Shown here piece after piece: positions 1 through 8,660 of a stretch of 64,000 bases of DNA. The stretch lies in the NCBI RefSeq assembly GCF_004683965.1, contig NZ_CP038436.1:2170001-2234000 (forward strand), in the 5' to 3' direction. A model generated the notes under the pieces. The model was not told the DNA's origin and made no database searches. It saw nothing but the letters and a program-made list of their open reading frames with translations. Source of the DNA: Nocardioides seonyuensis. Lineage in GTDB: Bacteria > Actinomycetota > Actinomycetes > Propionibacteriales > Nocardioidaceae. Within the stretch, counting starts at the first letter, position 1, and every line of letters starts with the position of its first letter. A program made the translations under genes and the position numbers.

Positions 1-897
1 GTTCCACAGTCCGGGCAAGTCGGTGGGAACCAGCTTGTTCAGGGTCGTCGAATCCCCGACCTGACCGGTGCTGTTGTAACCCCAGCAGGCCGCGGAGCGA
101 TCTGTCCGGATGCCGCAGGTGTGAGCGAACCCCGCAGTGAGGGTGAGCCACGTCCCGGGGAGCTCGGTCGGGACGGTCCGTGCGCTCGTGGTTCCGTCGC
201 CCAACCTGCCGGAAGCGTTGCTGCCCCAGCAAGCGCCGGTGCCGTCAACGGTGACCCCGCAGGTGTGCTCACGCCCGGCAGTGAGCATCGTCCAGGTCGC
301 GGGAGGATCGGTGGGCTCAGTGGGCGTCGCCGTCGGGGTCGCCGTAGGCGTGGAAGTCGCCGTGGGCGTGGGGGACGTCGTCGGTGGGGGCGTGGGGGAC
401 GTCGTCGGTGTGGGAGTCGCCGTGAGCGTGGGCGGAGGTGCAGTTGTGAGAATCCTGACCGTGCGCGAGGGCGTGACGAACGGCCGGCTCCTCGGGTTGG
501 ATCCCATGGCGGCAGTGCGCGAGCGGACTCGATAGGTGGCGGAGATGCCCTCGCTCAGACGGGTCCGGAATCGGAACTTACCTCGTCGACTGGTCCGCGA
601 CTTCTTGAGCGTCTGCCATTGCGCCCCCGTCTTCAGCTGAAGGTGCACTTGGTGCTTGCGCCGCGGAGGGATCCAGCCCTGGAGCGTCACACGAGTTCCG
701 GGTGTCCCCACCGTTGGAGAGAGCGACAATGTGCCCTTCGTCGGCGCTCCGACTGCGTGCTTCGGCAGTTCTGTGGTCTTCCCGGCGTCGTCCGCCTCCG
801 CCATGAGCGGGACGACCCATGTCAGGGCCATCAGGCTGATCGCTGTCGCACTCATCCATCGCGGAGTGCCAAGTCGTGTGCGTCTTGTGCACCGCAT
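1..897 (-). CDS. Secreted RCC1-repeat protein, C-terminus cut off by the window edge
   Basis: The frame is open from an ATG at 897 to base 1 (299 codons, no stop), so the 3' end lies outside. A GGGAGGC ribosome site sits about 10 nt upstream of the ATG. Residues 1-37 look like a Sec signal peptide (basic start, hydrophobic core, cleavage near AEA-DD). Residues about 40-150 look like a beta-rich extracellular domain, about 155-195 are a Pro/Thr/Ser-rich linker, and from about 200 there are RCC1-type repeats with the pattern LTAG-x-x-HTCG followed by ACWG-x-N. RCC1 beta-propellers are protein-interaction domains and are common in secreted actinobacterial proteins. The partner is unknown. It is divergent from the collagen-like gene next door, which is also secreted. 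Confidence 0.8.
   Translation of the reverse strand, partial: MRCTRRTRLGTPRWMSATAISLMALTWVVPLMAEADDAGKTTELPKHAVGAPTKGTLSLSPTVGTPGTRVTLQGWIPPRRKHQVHLQLKTGAQWQTLKKSRTSRRGKFRFRTRLSEGISATYRVRSRTAAMGSNPRSRPFVTPSRTVRILTTAPPPTLTATPTPTTSPTPPPTTSPTPTATSTPTATPTATPTEPTDPPATWTMLTAGREHTCGVTVDGTGACWGSNASGRLGDGTTSARTVPTELPGTWLTLTAGFAHTCGIRTDRSAACWGYNSTGQVGDSTTLNKLVPTDLPGLWN
316..432 (-). repeat. Degenerate minisatellite encoding the Pro/Thr linker
   Basis: Short GC-rich units of the GTCGCCGTGGGCGTG type are repeated imperfectly. On the minus strand they encode alternating TPT, TAT and SPT motifs that link the N-terminal domain of the RCC1 protein to its repeats. Such tracts can change length by slippage. 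It is coding, not an extragenic array. Confidence 0.75.
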
Positions 898-1038
898 GTA
901 TGCCTCGCCTCCCACGCTCGTCCCAGGACCCTAGTCAGTGAGAAGCAGAGCGTCACGCGTGCAGACAGTCAGTGAGACGAACGTTCAACTTGATGTTCAC
1001 AGCGCGGAACCCAGCATGCGCCCGTGCTGATGTGAGCC

Positions 1039-2244
1039 ATGCTCTGCTTCATGAGTCGCGGGGGAGGTGTCACGCTGCTGACTGTCGCCGCACTTGCTGC
1101 TTTGTCGACGGGGCTCGTGGCTGGTGGCACACAGTTGGTAGCGGGGAGTTCGGACGGGCGCAACGAGACGGGCTCGGTCCGGGTGTGCGTAGGTGAGCGA
1201 GGCACGGTGGTGTCTGCCAACCGGAGCGGTCGCTGCCCTGAAGGGACAGATGCTCTTCGGATCGGGCGGCGTGGAAAACCGGGACCTGCAGGTGAGCACG
1301 GTCCGCCGGGCCGTCCGGGGGGCGCGGGTGAGGCAGGGCCCACCGGACGACCGGGGCCCTCGGGTCTCGATGGAACCGCTGGGCCAAGCGGTCCTGCTGG
1401 GTCGGTCGGACCAGCAGGGCCTCCGGGACCCGCTGGGCCAGCAGGTGCCGTGGGGCCTGCCGGGCCACTGGGCTCTCCCGGTCCAGCCGGTCCAACCGGT
1501 CCACCTGGACCTGTGGGGCCTGGGGCGCTGCCTCAGGGGTCGGGCCTGTCGACCAACCTCGACTACGGTCTCGCCGACGTCGTCATCGGCGTGGCAGGCG
1601 ATTCCACGGGGAACGACAACAACGAGTGGGTGGCGAGGATGGCCTCCACCTTCGCCTCTCGCTATCCGGAGCGGCGGGTCGAGTACGCCCTCTGGAGCGA
1701 CGCCACGCAGAACTACCCCTCGACCACCTTGCTCCAGGCAGGAGACGGTGTGTCTTCGCTGAAGGTCTACAACGGGTCCATGCCGGGCTCGGCCCTGTCC
1801 TATCACCGAGGCCGGGTGCGAGCCCTGTTCCCCGAGCACCTCGACCTATTGATCGTGAGCACGGGTCACAACTACAGATCTCAGACCGCCGAGCCCTACC
1901 TCGCCGAGATCCACGCCTTCGTCGCCGACGTGCGCGCCCTCTACCCGGACGTCGAGGTCGTCGTCTCCAGTCAGAACCCGTCGTTCTCCGACGGGTCCTG
2001 GCCAGCAGCGAACGTCACTGCGCACGCTGCCCGCCTCGCGGCGCTACGTGCTTCGGCGCTCACGGTGGGTTACGGCTACATACCGGTCTACGAGACCTTC
2101 GCCGCCAAGCCGGCTGGGGGGCGGGCTTGGGTCATGGCAGACGGCATCCATCCGCTCCATGACCCGACCGGGGAGCACGACGGGTCGGTCCTGTGGGTCG
2201 AGCAGGTCAACGCCTACTTCGCGGCCCTGTCCTACCGCTACTGA
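1039..2244 (+). CDS. Secreted collagen-like protein with C-terminal SGNH/GDSL hydrolase domain
   Basis: 401 residues. Residues about 10-35 form a signal or anchor segment. Residues 46-77 hold a Cys-containing motif (VCVGERG ... RCPEG) that often precedes collagen tracts in actinobacteria. Residues about 79-163 are roughly 28 uninterrupted Gly-X-Y triplets rich in GPAGP and GPPGP. From 180 an SGNH-like hydrolase domain follows: GDS at 187-189 (putative nucleophile Ser189), GHN at 276-278, and DGIHP at 368-372 (putative Asp368/His371). These suggest an esterase or deacylase held on a triple-helical stalk; the substrate is unknown, with polysaccharide acyl groups plausible given the neighbours. 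A second ATG at 1051 is an equally possible start, since neither has a strong ribosome site. Confidence 0.8.
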   Translation: MLCFMSRGGGVTLLTVAALAALSTGLVAGGTQLVAGSSDGRNETGSVRVCVGERGTVVSANRSGRCPEGTDALRIGRRGKPGPAGEHGPPGRPGGAGEAGPTGRPGPSGLDGTAGPSGPAGSVGPAGPPGPAGPAGAVGPAGPLGSPGPAGPTGPPGPVGPGALPQGSGLSTNLDYGLADVVIGVAGDSTGNDNNEWVARMASTFASRYPERRVEYALWSDATQNYPSTTLLQAGDGVSSLKVYNGSMPGSALSYHRGRVRALFPEHLDLLIVSTGHNYRSQTAEPYLAEIHAFVADVRALYPDVEVVVSSQNPSFSDGSWPAANVTAHAARLAALRASALTVGYGYIPVYETFAAKPAGGRAWVMADGIHPLHDPTGEHDGSVLWVEQVNAYFAALSYRY

Positions 2245-2276
2245 CCGCCCCTGCTGCCAGTTCGCTGAGCTGACGG

Positions 2277-4157
2277 TCAACGCGCGATGACCTCGAACGA
2301 CTCGGAGGTCTGCAGCCAGGCCGAGGTGTACGACGCCCCGCTGGGACCGGCTGTGTTCCAGCCTGGAGGCACGGACGTGACCACGTAACCCTTCGGGAAG
2401 CGCAGGCGCACCGACAATGCTTGGGGCACGACCATCCCCTGGGGGTCGAGAGACAGGCCGTATCGGAGCTCTCCGTCGGCACCGCGGGTCGCGGCGGCAG
2501 GGACGTCGTACTCGAGGGTGAGGGTGTGCGTCGCCTGCGGGGCGAACTCGATCGGCTCCTCGTGGAAGGTGCGGCCGTCGTAGCTGCCCTCCTGCCCCTG
2601 GAGCGGTGAACCGTCGATCGTGCCGCCCCGGAGACGGGCGCCGTCGGGGAGCAGCGTGAGGAGGTTGAGGTGGTTCCATCGCGTGTAGACACCGTTGCCG
2701 GGGTCGTTCCCGGGCTGGAGGTAGGGAGGTGAGTCGTTGTGAATCTCCACCTCGAGAGACACGCGGGCGCTGCCGTCGTCGCGCAGCTTCACGTCCGAGC
2801 TGACCGCCCGCCGCTGCCAGTAATCGGCTCGGGTGCCCTGGGTGTTCTGGGAGAACACGCCGAGGTAGTCACGATCCGGGTCGCCCAGGCGGCCGGTCAC
2901 GTCCAGGGCGTCGAAGGCCTCCTGCTCCTCGGCGTCGTCGAAGTACATGGCGAAGTGCCTGCCCTCCGCCGAATTCCCGAGGGTCTGCCCGAGGGCTTGG
3001 GAATCAGCGCCTAGCAGGAAGATTCCGAAGTTCTTGGCCAGGCTGAAGTTGGTCCAGTGGCGCTGGATCTCGACGAGCTGGTCGTCGTACCTCCCGCTGA
3101 TGGTCTCCACGACGGTCTCTGATGTGACCTGGCCGGCATGGATCAGCTCCACCGGCCCTGTCAGCTCGAGCAGGTCGGCAAAGGCCACCACGTCGAGCGC
3201 GATGACGCCGTCGATGTCCTGGCCGGTGTTTGCCTTCCACGCGGAGAGCAGTTCCTCGCCGGCGACCGGCCAGTCCGGTGAGGTGGTCGCGCTGATGGCT
3301 TTGCTGGGATCCCGGTGGAACGGGTTGCCCGACGTGGCGGGCCACTCGACCTCCTTTGTCAGCCAGGGGGCGGTGGGGGGACCGATGGTGTCCTCCCACT
3401 GCAGCTTGCCGTTGTCGTAGGTCATCTGGGTGAAGGTCTGCGGCGTCCCGCCGGAGTAGAGGAGCTCGGCGGGGTTGAGGATCGCCAGGACGTAGGTGCG
3501 CTTGCCGTTGGCGCCGACCACGTCGGGCAGCACGTCGAGCAGCGGCCCGAACCGCTCGGCCCTCTCGGCCAGCGGGGTGACCTGCTCGCGCGCCTCGTCG
3601 CGGGCGGCTCCGAGGCGGTCGCCGATGACGAGGCGATCGTCGGCGACCAGGTCGAGCTCGGCCTGGGCCGAGGCCAGCCGGTCCATCGCCTCCGACGCGT
3701 GCTCGGACACCTTCTCGAGCGTGGGCACGTCGACGCTGCCGCCCTGCATGAGCTCGGCCTTGGGACCGGCCACCTCGGGCCATGCCTGCGCACCTGCCTC
3801 GGCTGCGGCGGTGAGGTCGTCGAGGGCGTTGCCGAGGTGTCGTACGTCGCTGACGGGGCCGCCGAGGACCGGCAACATGCTCCACACGTCACCGCCGAAC
3901 CCTTGGACGCTCGACTGCAGTGCGTCGGCGTCGACACGGGCGGCGGCGATGGCCTCCTCGGCCTTCTTGTCCTTGCCGGAGGTCAACGCCTCCTTCGCCA
4001 CCTGGAGGTCGGCCTTCGCGGCCTCCGCGTGGGCGGGTGCATGGCGGAAGGGCAGTGCGAGGACCCCCAAGGCAACCACCACGGCCACCCCAGCCAGCAG
4101 GAGCAGGGCAGGCCACAGGCGTCGTCGAGTCCGACGTACGCGGTGGCTAGATGGCAT
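2277..4157 (-). CDS. DUF4012 membrane-anchored protein (copy 1)
   Basis: About 626 residues from the ATG at 4157; an in-frame ATG at 4166 would add three. The shorter start gives an N-terminus (MPSSHRVRRTRRR, then one membrane segment) that matches the 625-residue paralogue at 43.2-45.1 kb. One N-terminal helix is followed by a helical region (about 40-190) and an extracellular domain with the family motif NPAELLYSGGTPQ (about residue 230). DUF4012 proteins recur in actinobacterial polysaccharide loci; their biochemical role is not established. It lies 10 nt downstream of the tyrosine autokinase gene on the same strand, so the two are probably co-transcribed. A role in polymer export or attachment is inference from context. 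Confidence 0.8.
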   Translation of the reverse strand: MPSSHRVRRTRRRLWPALLLLAGVAVVVALGVLALPFRHAPAHAEAAKADLQVAKEALTSGKDKKAEEAIAAARVDADALQSSVQGFGGDVWSMLPVLGGPVSDVRHLGNALDDLTAAAEAGAQAWPEVAGPKAELMQGGSVDVPTLEKVSEHASEAMDRLASAQAELDLVADDRLVIGDRLGAARDEAREQVTPLAERAERFGPLLDVLPDVVGANGKRTYVLAILNPAELLYSGGTPQTFTQMTYDNGKLQWEDTIGPPTAPWLTKEVEWPATSGNPFHRDPSKAISATTSPDWPVAGEELLSAWKANTGQDIDGVIALDVVAFADLLELTGPVELIHAGQVTSETVVETISGRYDDQLVEIQRHWTNFSLAKNFGIFLLGADSQALGQTLGNSAEGRHFAMYFDDAEEQEAFDALDVTGRLGDPDRDYLGVFSQNTQGTRADYWQRRAVSSDVKLRDDGSARVSLEVEIHNDSPPYLQPGNDPGNGVYTRWNHLNLLTLLPDGARLRGGTIDGSPLQGQEGSYDGRTFHEEPIEFAPQATHTLTLEYDVPAAATRGADGELRYGLSLDPQGMVVPQALSVRLRFPKGYVVTSVPPGWNTAGPSGASYTSAWLQTSESFEVIAR

Positions 4158-4167
4158 GCCGGGCATG

Positions 4168-5595
4168 CTAGAGGTCAGCGGACTGCACTGTCTTCACTCG
4201 TTCAGACTTCGGTTTACGGGTCTCGCGATAGGCGTCGTAGCCGTAGTAGGCGTAGTTGCCGGCTCCGACGGTGCGCTTGGAGACCTTGTTGAGCACGACG
4301 CCGAGCGCGCGTGCATGCACGGCATCGAGGTGGCCGAGGGCGCCGGTGAGGTCGGTGTCGAGGGTGCGTCCGGCGGAGACGGTGACGAGCGCGCCGTCGG
4401 TCTCGAGCGCGAGCACGGCGGCGTCGGTCACCGGGAGTAGGGGTGGCGCGTCGATGATGACCATGCCCTCCGAGCGGAGCTCCTCGATGACCCGGCGCAT
4501 GGCGTTGGAGTCGAGGATCTCGGTCGGGTTGGGCGGGCGGGGGCCGGAGGTGAGGATGCGGAAGCCGGGCAGGTCCGGGTGAGGTTGCAGCGCGTCGGCG
4601 AGGTCCAGGCGGCCGGTGAGCACGTCGGTGAGACCGACCGCGTCGTCGAGGCCGAGCAGGCCCGCCACCCGAGGGCGACGGAGGTCGGCGTCGACCAGGG
4701 TGACCGGCTGGCCGGACTGGGCGATCGTCGCGGCCAGGTTGGCGGCGATGGTCGACTTGCCGTCGCCCTGCTTGGGGCTGGTGATCACCAGCGCCCGCGG
4801 CGGGTTGTCGACGTCCATGTAGGACAGGTTGGTGCGCAGCCTGCGCATGCCCTCGGCGGCGAGCGACGCCTGGCCCGCTCCGTTGGGAGTGGTGACGAAG
4901 AGCCCGGTGTGGGAGCCGACGTCGAGCACCGTGCCCGCGACGGGCGCCCGCTTGTGCCGCTCGACGTCCTCGACGGACCGGATCCGGCGGTCGAGCAGGC
5001 TCCGGGCGACGGCGTAGCCCATCCCGAGGAGCGCGCCGAGGACTGCGCCGAGGAGCACGTTGCGCTCGACCTGCGGCGCGACCGGCGACGTGGGGAGCTC
5101 GGCAGCCTCGGAGACCTCGATGCGCATCCCGCCGCGCTGGGCCGACTTGCCTGACCCCTCGGCCTCGACCGAGCTGACGCGGGTGGCGAGCGCCGCGATC
5201 CAGGCGTCGGCCAGGTCCTGGGCGGCCTGCGGTGTCCCGGCCCGAGCGGTGATGGCGATGATCACGGTCTCCGGCTTCTGGGCGACCTCGATGTTGCCGA
5301 CCAGCGTGGATGCGGTGGTGTCGAGACCGAGCTCGTCGATGACCAGCGAGGCGGTGGCGCGGTCCTTGGCCAGCTCGACGTACGACGCCGCGCGCGACTT
5401 CGACAGCATGTCGTCGAGGTTCTCCAGGCCGACGTCGCCGCCCCCGCCGGAGGTGACGAAACCGGACGCGTTGGCTGCATAGACCTTGGGCTGCGCGCTG
5501 CTCCACCCGAAGGCGGCAGCGGCGGCGACGAGCACCATGGCGGTGATCGCGATCCAGTGGTTGCGCAGGACACGCGTGTAGAAGGTGAGCTCCAC
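4168..5595 (-). CDS. Polysaccharide co-polymerase / tyrosine autokinase (Wzz-CpsD type), copy 1
   Basis: 475 residues from a GTG at 5595 preceded by GAGGGG. The frame is open further upstream, but that extension looks non-coding. Residues 1-35 carry a membrane helix, about 40-175 form a Wzz-like periplasmic loop, and a second helix lies at about 180-200. The cytoplasmic kinase domain has Walker A QGDGKST (about 276-282), Walker A' VDADLRRP (about 300) and Walker B VIIDAPPLLP (about 387). The C-terminus has a Tyr cluster (NYAYYGYDAY), the usual autophosphorylation region of bacterial tyrosine kinases. It should control chain length and export of the exopolysaccharide at the membrane. It is paralogous to the gene at 39.3-40.7 kb. 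Confidence 0.9.
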   Translation of the reverse strand: MELTFYTRVLRNHWIAITAMVLVAAAAAFGWSSAQPKVYAANASGFVTSGGGGDVGLENLDDMLSKSRAASYVELAKDRATASLVIDELGLDTTASTLVGNIEVAQKPETVIIAITARAGTPQAAQDLADAWIAALATRVSSVEAEGSGKSAQRGGMRIEVSEAAELPTSPVAPQVERNVLLGAVLGALLGMGYAVARSLLDRRIRSVEDVERHKRAPVAGTVLDVGSHTGLFVTTPNGAGQASLAAEGMRRLRTNLSYMDVDNPPRALVITSPKQGDGKSTIAANLAATIAQSGQPVTLVDADLRRPRVAGLLGLDDAVGLTDVLTGRLDLADALQPHPDLPGFRILTSGPRPPNPTEILDSNAMRRVIEELRSEGMVIIDAPPLLPVTDAAVLALETDGALVTVSAGRTLDTDLTGALGHLDAVHARALGVVLNKVSKRTVGAGNYAYYGYDAYRETRKPKSERVKTVQSADL

Positions 5596-5701
5596 GTGAC
5601 CCCTCGCTGTGTGTGAACCGACTGCCGCCCCAGGGAAGATCAAACCCGACGTCGCGACCCGGCGGAGGGGAATCGAGGTTCTGACCCCGGCCGGCGGGGG
5701 T

Positions 5702-5711
5702 GATCTAGACC
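5702..5711 (-). promoter_or_regulatory. 10-bp motif shared by both tyrosine-autokinase upstream regions
   Basis: The sequence reads GGTCTAGATC on the coding strand. The identical 10-mer occurs just upstream of the second tyrosine-autokinase gene (40705-40714). Here it is about 107 nt from the start codon; there it is 18 nt. The TAGATC part could be a -10 element. Coincidence is not excluded. Confidence 0.3.
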
Positions 5712-5863
5712 GCTTTGCGCCCTTCCGTGAGCGCGCCACGGTAAAGAAAAGGGGATGTTGTCCACATTGCTTGACGATGCCGGTGCACAATGGCCCACCT
5801 GGCAGCTCCTGCCGGGCATTGGGAAAGTGGTCTCGGGGACAACAGACCACCTTGGGGGCAAGG

Positions 5864-6376
5864 ATGAGCGAGAAGCTCTACGTACAACCGCGTCTGCCCG
5901 AAAGCAGACGCATGACTCGTCGCACCGCGCTCCGGGGAGCAGCGTGGACGGCACCAGCCATCACGATCGCCGTGGCCTCACCGAACGTCGCGGCGACGTC
6001 TCACACAGGGCCCGAGCCGACGGTGACTGCCGTCCCCGGGGCCGCAATGCGCAGCAGCGGCGACCGCAACCAGCAGCTCGTCACCTGGTCGCTGGACGTC
6101 ACTGTCGGAGCGCCGATACAGGGCCTCTCCGTCACCTTCAGCGGCGTCAGCGCCGTGACAGGGCTGACGGTGTCGTGTCCCCAGGGCGAGTGGACCGGCA
6201 ACGGCAACTCGACGCGCGTCTTCAGCGCTCCACTGCAGGCAGGCGACCGACTCGCCCTGACTGCCGTCTTCCAGCGGTCGTCCAACGGCAGGGACGCGTC
6301 GGTCGTCGCGAGCTTCGTCACCGGCACCGGAGCACATGTGGTGAACCTCGGCGGCTGCGAGGCTCCGATCACCTGA
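5864..6376 (+). CDS. Small Tat-exported protein of unknown function
   Basis: 170 residues from the ATG at 5864, preceded by GGGGGCAAGG. The N-terminus has a twin-arginine signal (RRMTRRTALRG, then a short hydrophobic stretch) ending near SPNVAATS, so the product is probably exported folded through Tat. The mature part (about 130 residues) is Ser/Thr/Val-rich with two Cys and looks like an all-beta domain. I do not recognise the family. Its last 8 bases overlap the 3' end of the convergent nucleotidyltransferase gene. It is divergent from the tyrosine autokinase gene. Confidence 0.65.
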   Translation: MSEKLYVQPRLPESRRMTRRTALRGAAWTAPAITIAVASPNVAATSHTGPEPTVTAVPGAAMRSSGDRNQQLVTWSLDVTVGAPIQGLSVTFSGVSAVTGLTVSCPQGEWTGNGNSTRVFSAPLQAGDRLALTAVFQRSSNGRDASVVASFVTGTGAHVVNLGGCEAPIT

Positions 6377-7814
6377 GCCGGGCGCGGGCCTTCTGCTCGA
6401 GCTCAGCGAGTCGTCGCGCCAGCACCTTGGGCGCGGCGACCAGGGCATGGGGTGATGTCTCCTGGGACGTCAGCCACGGAGGCAGTGCGCTCCTGCTCAG
6501 CAGGCGCGCTGCCTCTGTGGGCGTGCCCCGGGTGCGGGCCAACGTGCGCAGGTTGCGTGTGAACTGCTGCCCGGGAGTGGCCAGCGCGCGGTGATCGACC
6601 TCCGTGCTCAGCTGGTCGGCGAGCGCCTGCTTCCAGACGTCCGACGACTCGGACACGGCCCTGACCACGACGGCGGGGGCCCCGGGCAGATCTCCGAGCA
6701 TTCGGACGGCCACACCCAGGGTGAGCAGCTGATCACTGCGCAGTGGGCGGTTGGCCTCCGACCAGACATCCGAGCGCGATGCGAGCAGGTGCACGTCGAC
6801 GAGGCTGCGCAGCCACCGCCAACGGTCGCGCGCGGCGTGACCGGCCGAGTGCGCCAGGGCGTCGTACGGCGACAGGGTCGGCACCGCACGCCCGGCGACC
6901 TCCACGAGGTCTCGGCGCAGCCACAGGTCGTCGAACGGTGGGAACGTGCTGCGAGTCGGTGCGAGGTGCCAGTGCAGGTCGATCGAGCTGGTCGCGCTCT
7001 CCAGGGTCAGCTCGTTGTGGGTGCGGACGAAGTGCCGCCACGCCCAGGAGGGGCCGGGAACGGGATACTCGGGAGCTGGTGACCACCCGGCCCTGGTGAG
7101 TGCCGCGTGGGCGCGCTCCAGGTCGGCCGGGGCGACGAGCAGGTCGAGGTCGCCGGCACCTCGGGCAGTGAGGTCGCCGTGAGCCTGGACGGCCAGCGCC
7201 ACGCCCTTGAAGGCGAGCGCGCGGACTCCAGCCGCGTCCAGCACCTCCAGGGCCCGAGCCAGGTCCGTGGCCAGAATGCGCGCCCCGGCCTGGAGGTGTG
7301 CGGCGTCCGCCAGCAGCACGGACCGGGCGCGTGGGGGAAGGGTGAGACGGTCGAGGTGCAGGGCGAGGAACGCGACCACGTGGTGCTGGTGAGCGGCCTT
7401 GACGAAGGCGTCGGACTCGACCGACGGGGGCAAGGACCACCGGTCCGTGCCGCCGGACAGCACGTGCCGCAGCGCCGACCGCACCGCCTCCACAGCATCG
7501 CGCCGAGTCCGCTGGTCGAGGAGGGACGCAGTCCCGTCACGAGACCCCTCCACAATCTCCAGCACCCCGTGCGCCACGAGGTCGTGCACGTGCTGGAGCG
7601 TGAGCCCCTCCGCGGTGTGCGGGGCGTCTGGCTCGCCGAAGACCTCCACGACACTGGCGGCGACCTCGGCGACGGTGAGGGTCGACGCGTCGGGCACGGC
7701 TTCCACGATCGCTGTGGCGACCTCGGTGAGCACGAGCACGCTCTCGCCCACCATCACCACGCCACGCCCGTCCTCGACGTAGAGGTCGGCGATCACGCCT
7801 CGGGAGACCCTCAC
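6369..7814 (-). CDS. PqqD-like domain fused to PF14907-type nucleotidyltransferase (copy 1)
   Basis: 481 residues, GTG start at 7814 overlapping the stop of the upstream HprK-like gene by 4 nt (GTGA), so the two are translationally coupled. Residues about 1-90 resemble a PqqD/RRE fold (VSRGV..DLYVEDGRGVVMVGESVLVL, then helices). Residues about 110-470 match the uncharacterised nucleotidyltransferase family seen beside HprK-like kinases: AFKGVALAVQAHG followed by GDLDLLV, where the D-x-D pair would bind metal. PqqD-like domains bind leader peptides in RiPP systems. The linker between the two domains is encoded by a copy of the hairpin repeat (7511-7547). Function unproven; nucleotidyl transfer to a peptide or sugar substrate is inference. 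Confidence 0.7.
   Translation of the reverse strand: MRVSRGVIADLYVEDGRGVVMVGESVLVLTEVATAIVEAVPDASTLTVAEVAASVVEVFGEPDAPHTAEGLTLQHVHDLVAHGVLEIVEGSRDGTASLLDQRTRRDAVEAVRSALRHVLSGGTDRWSLPPSVESDAFVKAAHQHHVVAFLALHLDRLTLPPRARSVLLADAAHLQAGARILATDLARALEVLDAAGVRALAFKGVALAVQAHGDLTARGAGDLDLLVAPADLERAHAALTRAGWSPAPEYPVPGPSWAWRHFVRTHNELTLESATSSIDLHWHLAPTRSTFPPFDDLWLRRDLVEVAGRAVPTLSPYDALAHSAGHAARDRWRWLRSLVDVHLLASRSDVWSEANRPLRSDQLLTLGVAVRMLGDLPGAPAVVVRAVSESSDVWKQALADQLSTEVDHRALATPGQQFTRNLRTLARTRGTPTEAARLLSRSALPPWLTSQETSPHALVAAPKVLARRLAELEQKARARLR
7511..7547 (-). repeat. Hairpin repeat copy R1, inside a coding region
   Basis: Copy of the short interspersed hairpin family with core GGGACGCAGTCCC (stem GGGAC/GTCCC, loop GCA rather than the usual GAA). 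It is translated on the minus strand as GSRDGTASLLDQR, in the linker between the PqqD-like and nucleotidyltransferase domains. Confidence 0.8.
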
Positions 7815-8602
7815 GAGACGAGGTCCCGTGGCTCCAGCGCCAGCAGGTCGGCCAGCACGTCCTCGAGGTCGGTCGCCTCGGCATAGGTCACCCGCCGAAC
7901 TCCCCCCGCGAGGTGGATCAGGTCGGCGAGCCGGTGGAGCGGTCGGTCCAGACTGGGCAGGTACGACGCCTGCCGTGCGATCTCGGCGACGGCGTCGACG
8001 GTGTCGAGCTGCTCGACGGCCGGTGGGCCGGCGTGTTCGGGCGCCCGGTCGAGCAGGACGAGCGTCGCCAGCCGGCAGTCGCGCTCGGTCGTCACCAGCC
8101 CCAGGTCCGAGGGCGCCACCTGCGCCTTGAGGTGGCTGCCCTCGATGATCGACAGTGGCTTGCGATAGGGCAGCACCCGTCCGTCCGACTCGATCGCCGC
8201 GGTCTCGTCGGAGAGATAGGCGAACCGGCCGCCCAGGGCTCGGGAGGCGGTGGTCTTCCCCGTGCCCGAGGGGGCGACGAGCACCGCCGTACGCCCCGAC
8301 TCCGGGTCGGCGAGGGCGGCGGCGTGCAGCATCACGAGCGCGCCCGCACGGGCACCGATCGCGACCGTGGTGACGGCGGGGGAGAGGTGGTGGAGGACCT
8401 CCTCGACGTTGTCGCCGGTGACACGGGCGCCGACGTCACGCCCCAGGGCCGCTGAGACCGTCTCCGTCGAGGGCGCCAAGTCGGTCAGGGCGTCACGCCA
8501 GGCGGCGGCGACGGCCCGGCCCAGGTCGGCGCCGTGGACCTCGAGGGGTACGACGACCCCGAGGGCCGCCACGCGCAGGCATGTCACCTCGCGCGCCGTC
8601 AT
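7811..8602 (-). CDS. HprK-related P-loop kinase
   Basis: 263 residues, ATG at 8602. A Walker A motif APSGTGKTT lies at about residues 108-116, followed by a downstream acidic motif LSDETAAIE (about 131), the order seen in HPr kinase-like proteins. No PTS HPr gene is visible here. HprK-like kinases of this size occur with PqqD-like and nucleotidyltransferase proteins in polysaccharide neighbourhoods, and in some lasso-peptide clusters where they phosphorylate the peptide; both are known precedents. No Shine-Dalgarno is visible; a TAGGCT hexamer ends 6 nt before the ATG, suggesting a leaderless mRNA. It is the first gene of a two-gene operon with the fused nucleotidyltransferase. The substrate here is unknown. 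Confidence 0.7.
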   Translation of the reverse strand: MTAREVTCLRVAALGVVVPLEVHGADLGRAVAAAWRDALTDLAPSTETVSAALGRDVGARVTGDNVEEVLHHLSPAVTTVAIGARAGALVMLHAAALADPESGRTAVLVAPSGTGKTTASRALGGRFAYLSDETAAIESDGRVLPYRKPLSIIEGSHLKAQVAPSDLGLVTTERDCRLATLVLLDRAPEHAGPPAVEQLDTVDAVAEIARQASYLPSLDRPLHRLADLIHLAGGVRRVTYAEATDLEDVLADLLALEPRDLVS

Positions 8603-8608
8603 GGCCCG

Positions 8609-8614
8609 AGCCTA
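8609..8614 (-). promoter_or_regulatory. Putative -10 element of a leaderless promoter for the HprK-like gene
   Basis: TAGGCT (TANNNT type) ends 6 nt before the ATG at 8602, with no Shine-Dalgarno between. The same arrangement recurs at several other genes of the window. Confidence 0.45.
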
Positions 8615-8660
8615 GGTCGAAGGAGGGCCCCTCCGGGGGCGAACCGGCCGGGACGTGAAA

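Noticed and set aside
997..1839. Long open frame on the minus strand opposite the collagen-like gene
   Set aside because: It is a by-product of the Gly-X-Y codon repeats; it has no ribosome site and its translation is low-complexity Arg/Pro/Thr.
3315..4292. Long plus-strand frame opposite the first DUF4012 gene
   Set aside because: High-GC shadow; the minus-strand protein has the family motif and a paralogue, the plus frame has nothing recognisable.
5596..5850. N-terminal extension of the first tyrosine autokinase
   Set aside because: The extension is Pro/Arg-rich without similarity to the family, and a GTG with GAGGGG starts exactly at the conserved membrane helix, as in the paralogue.
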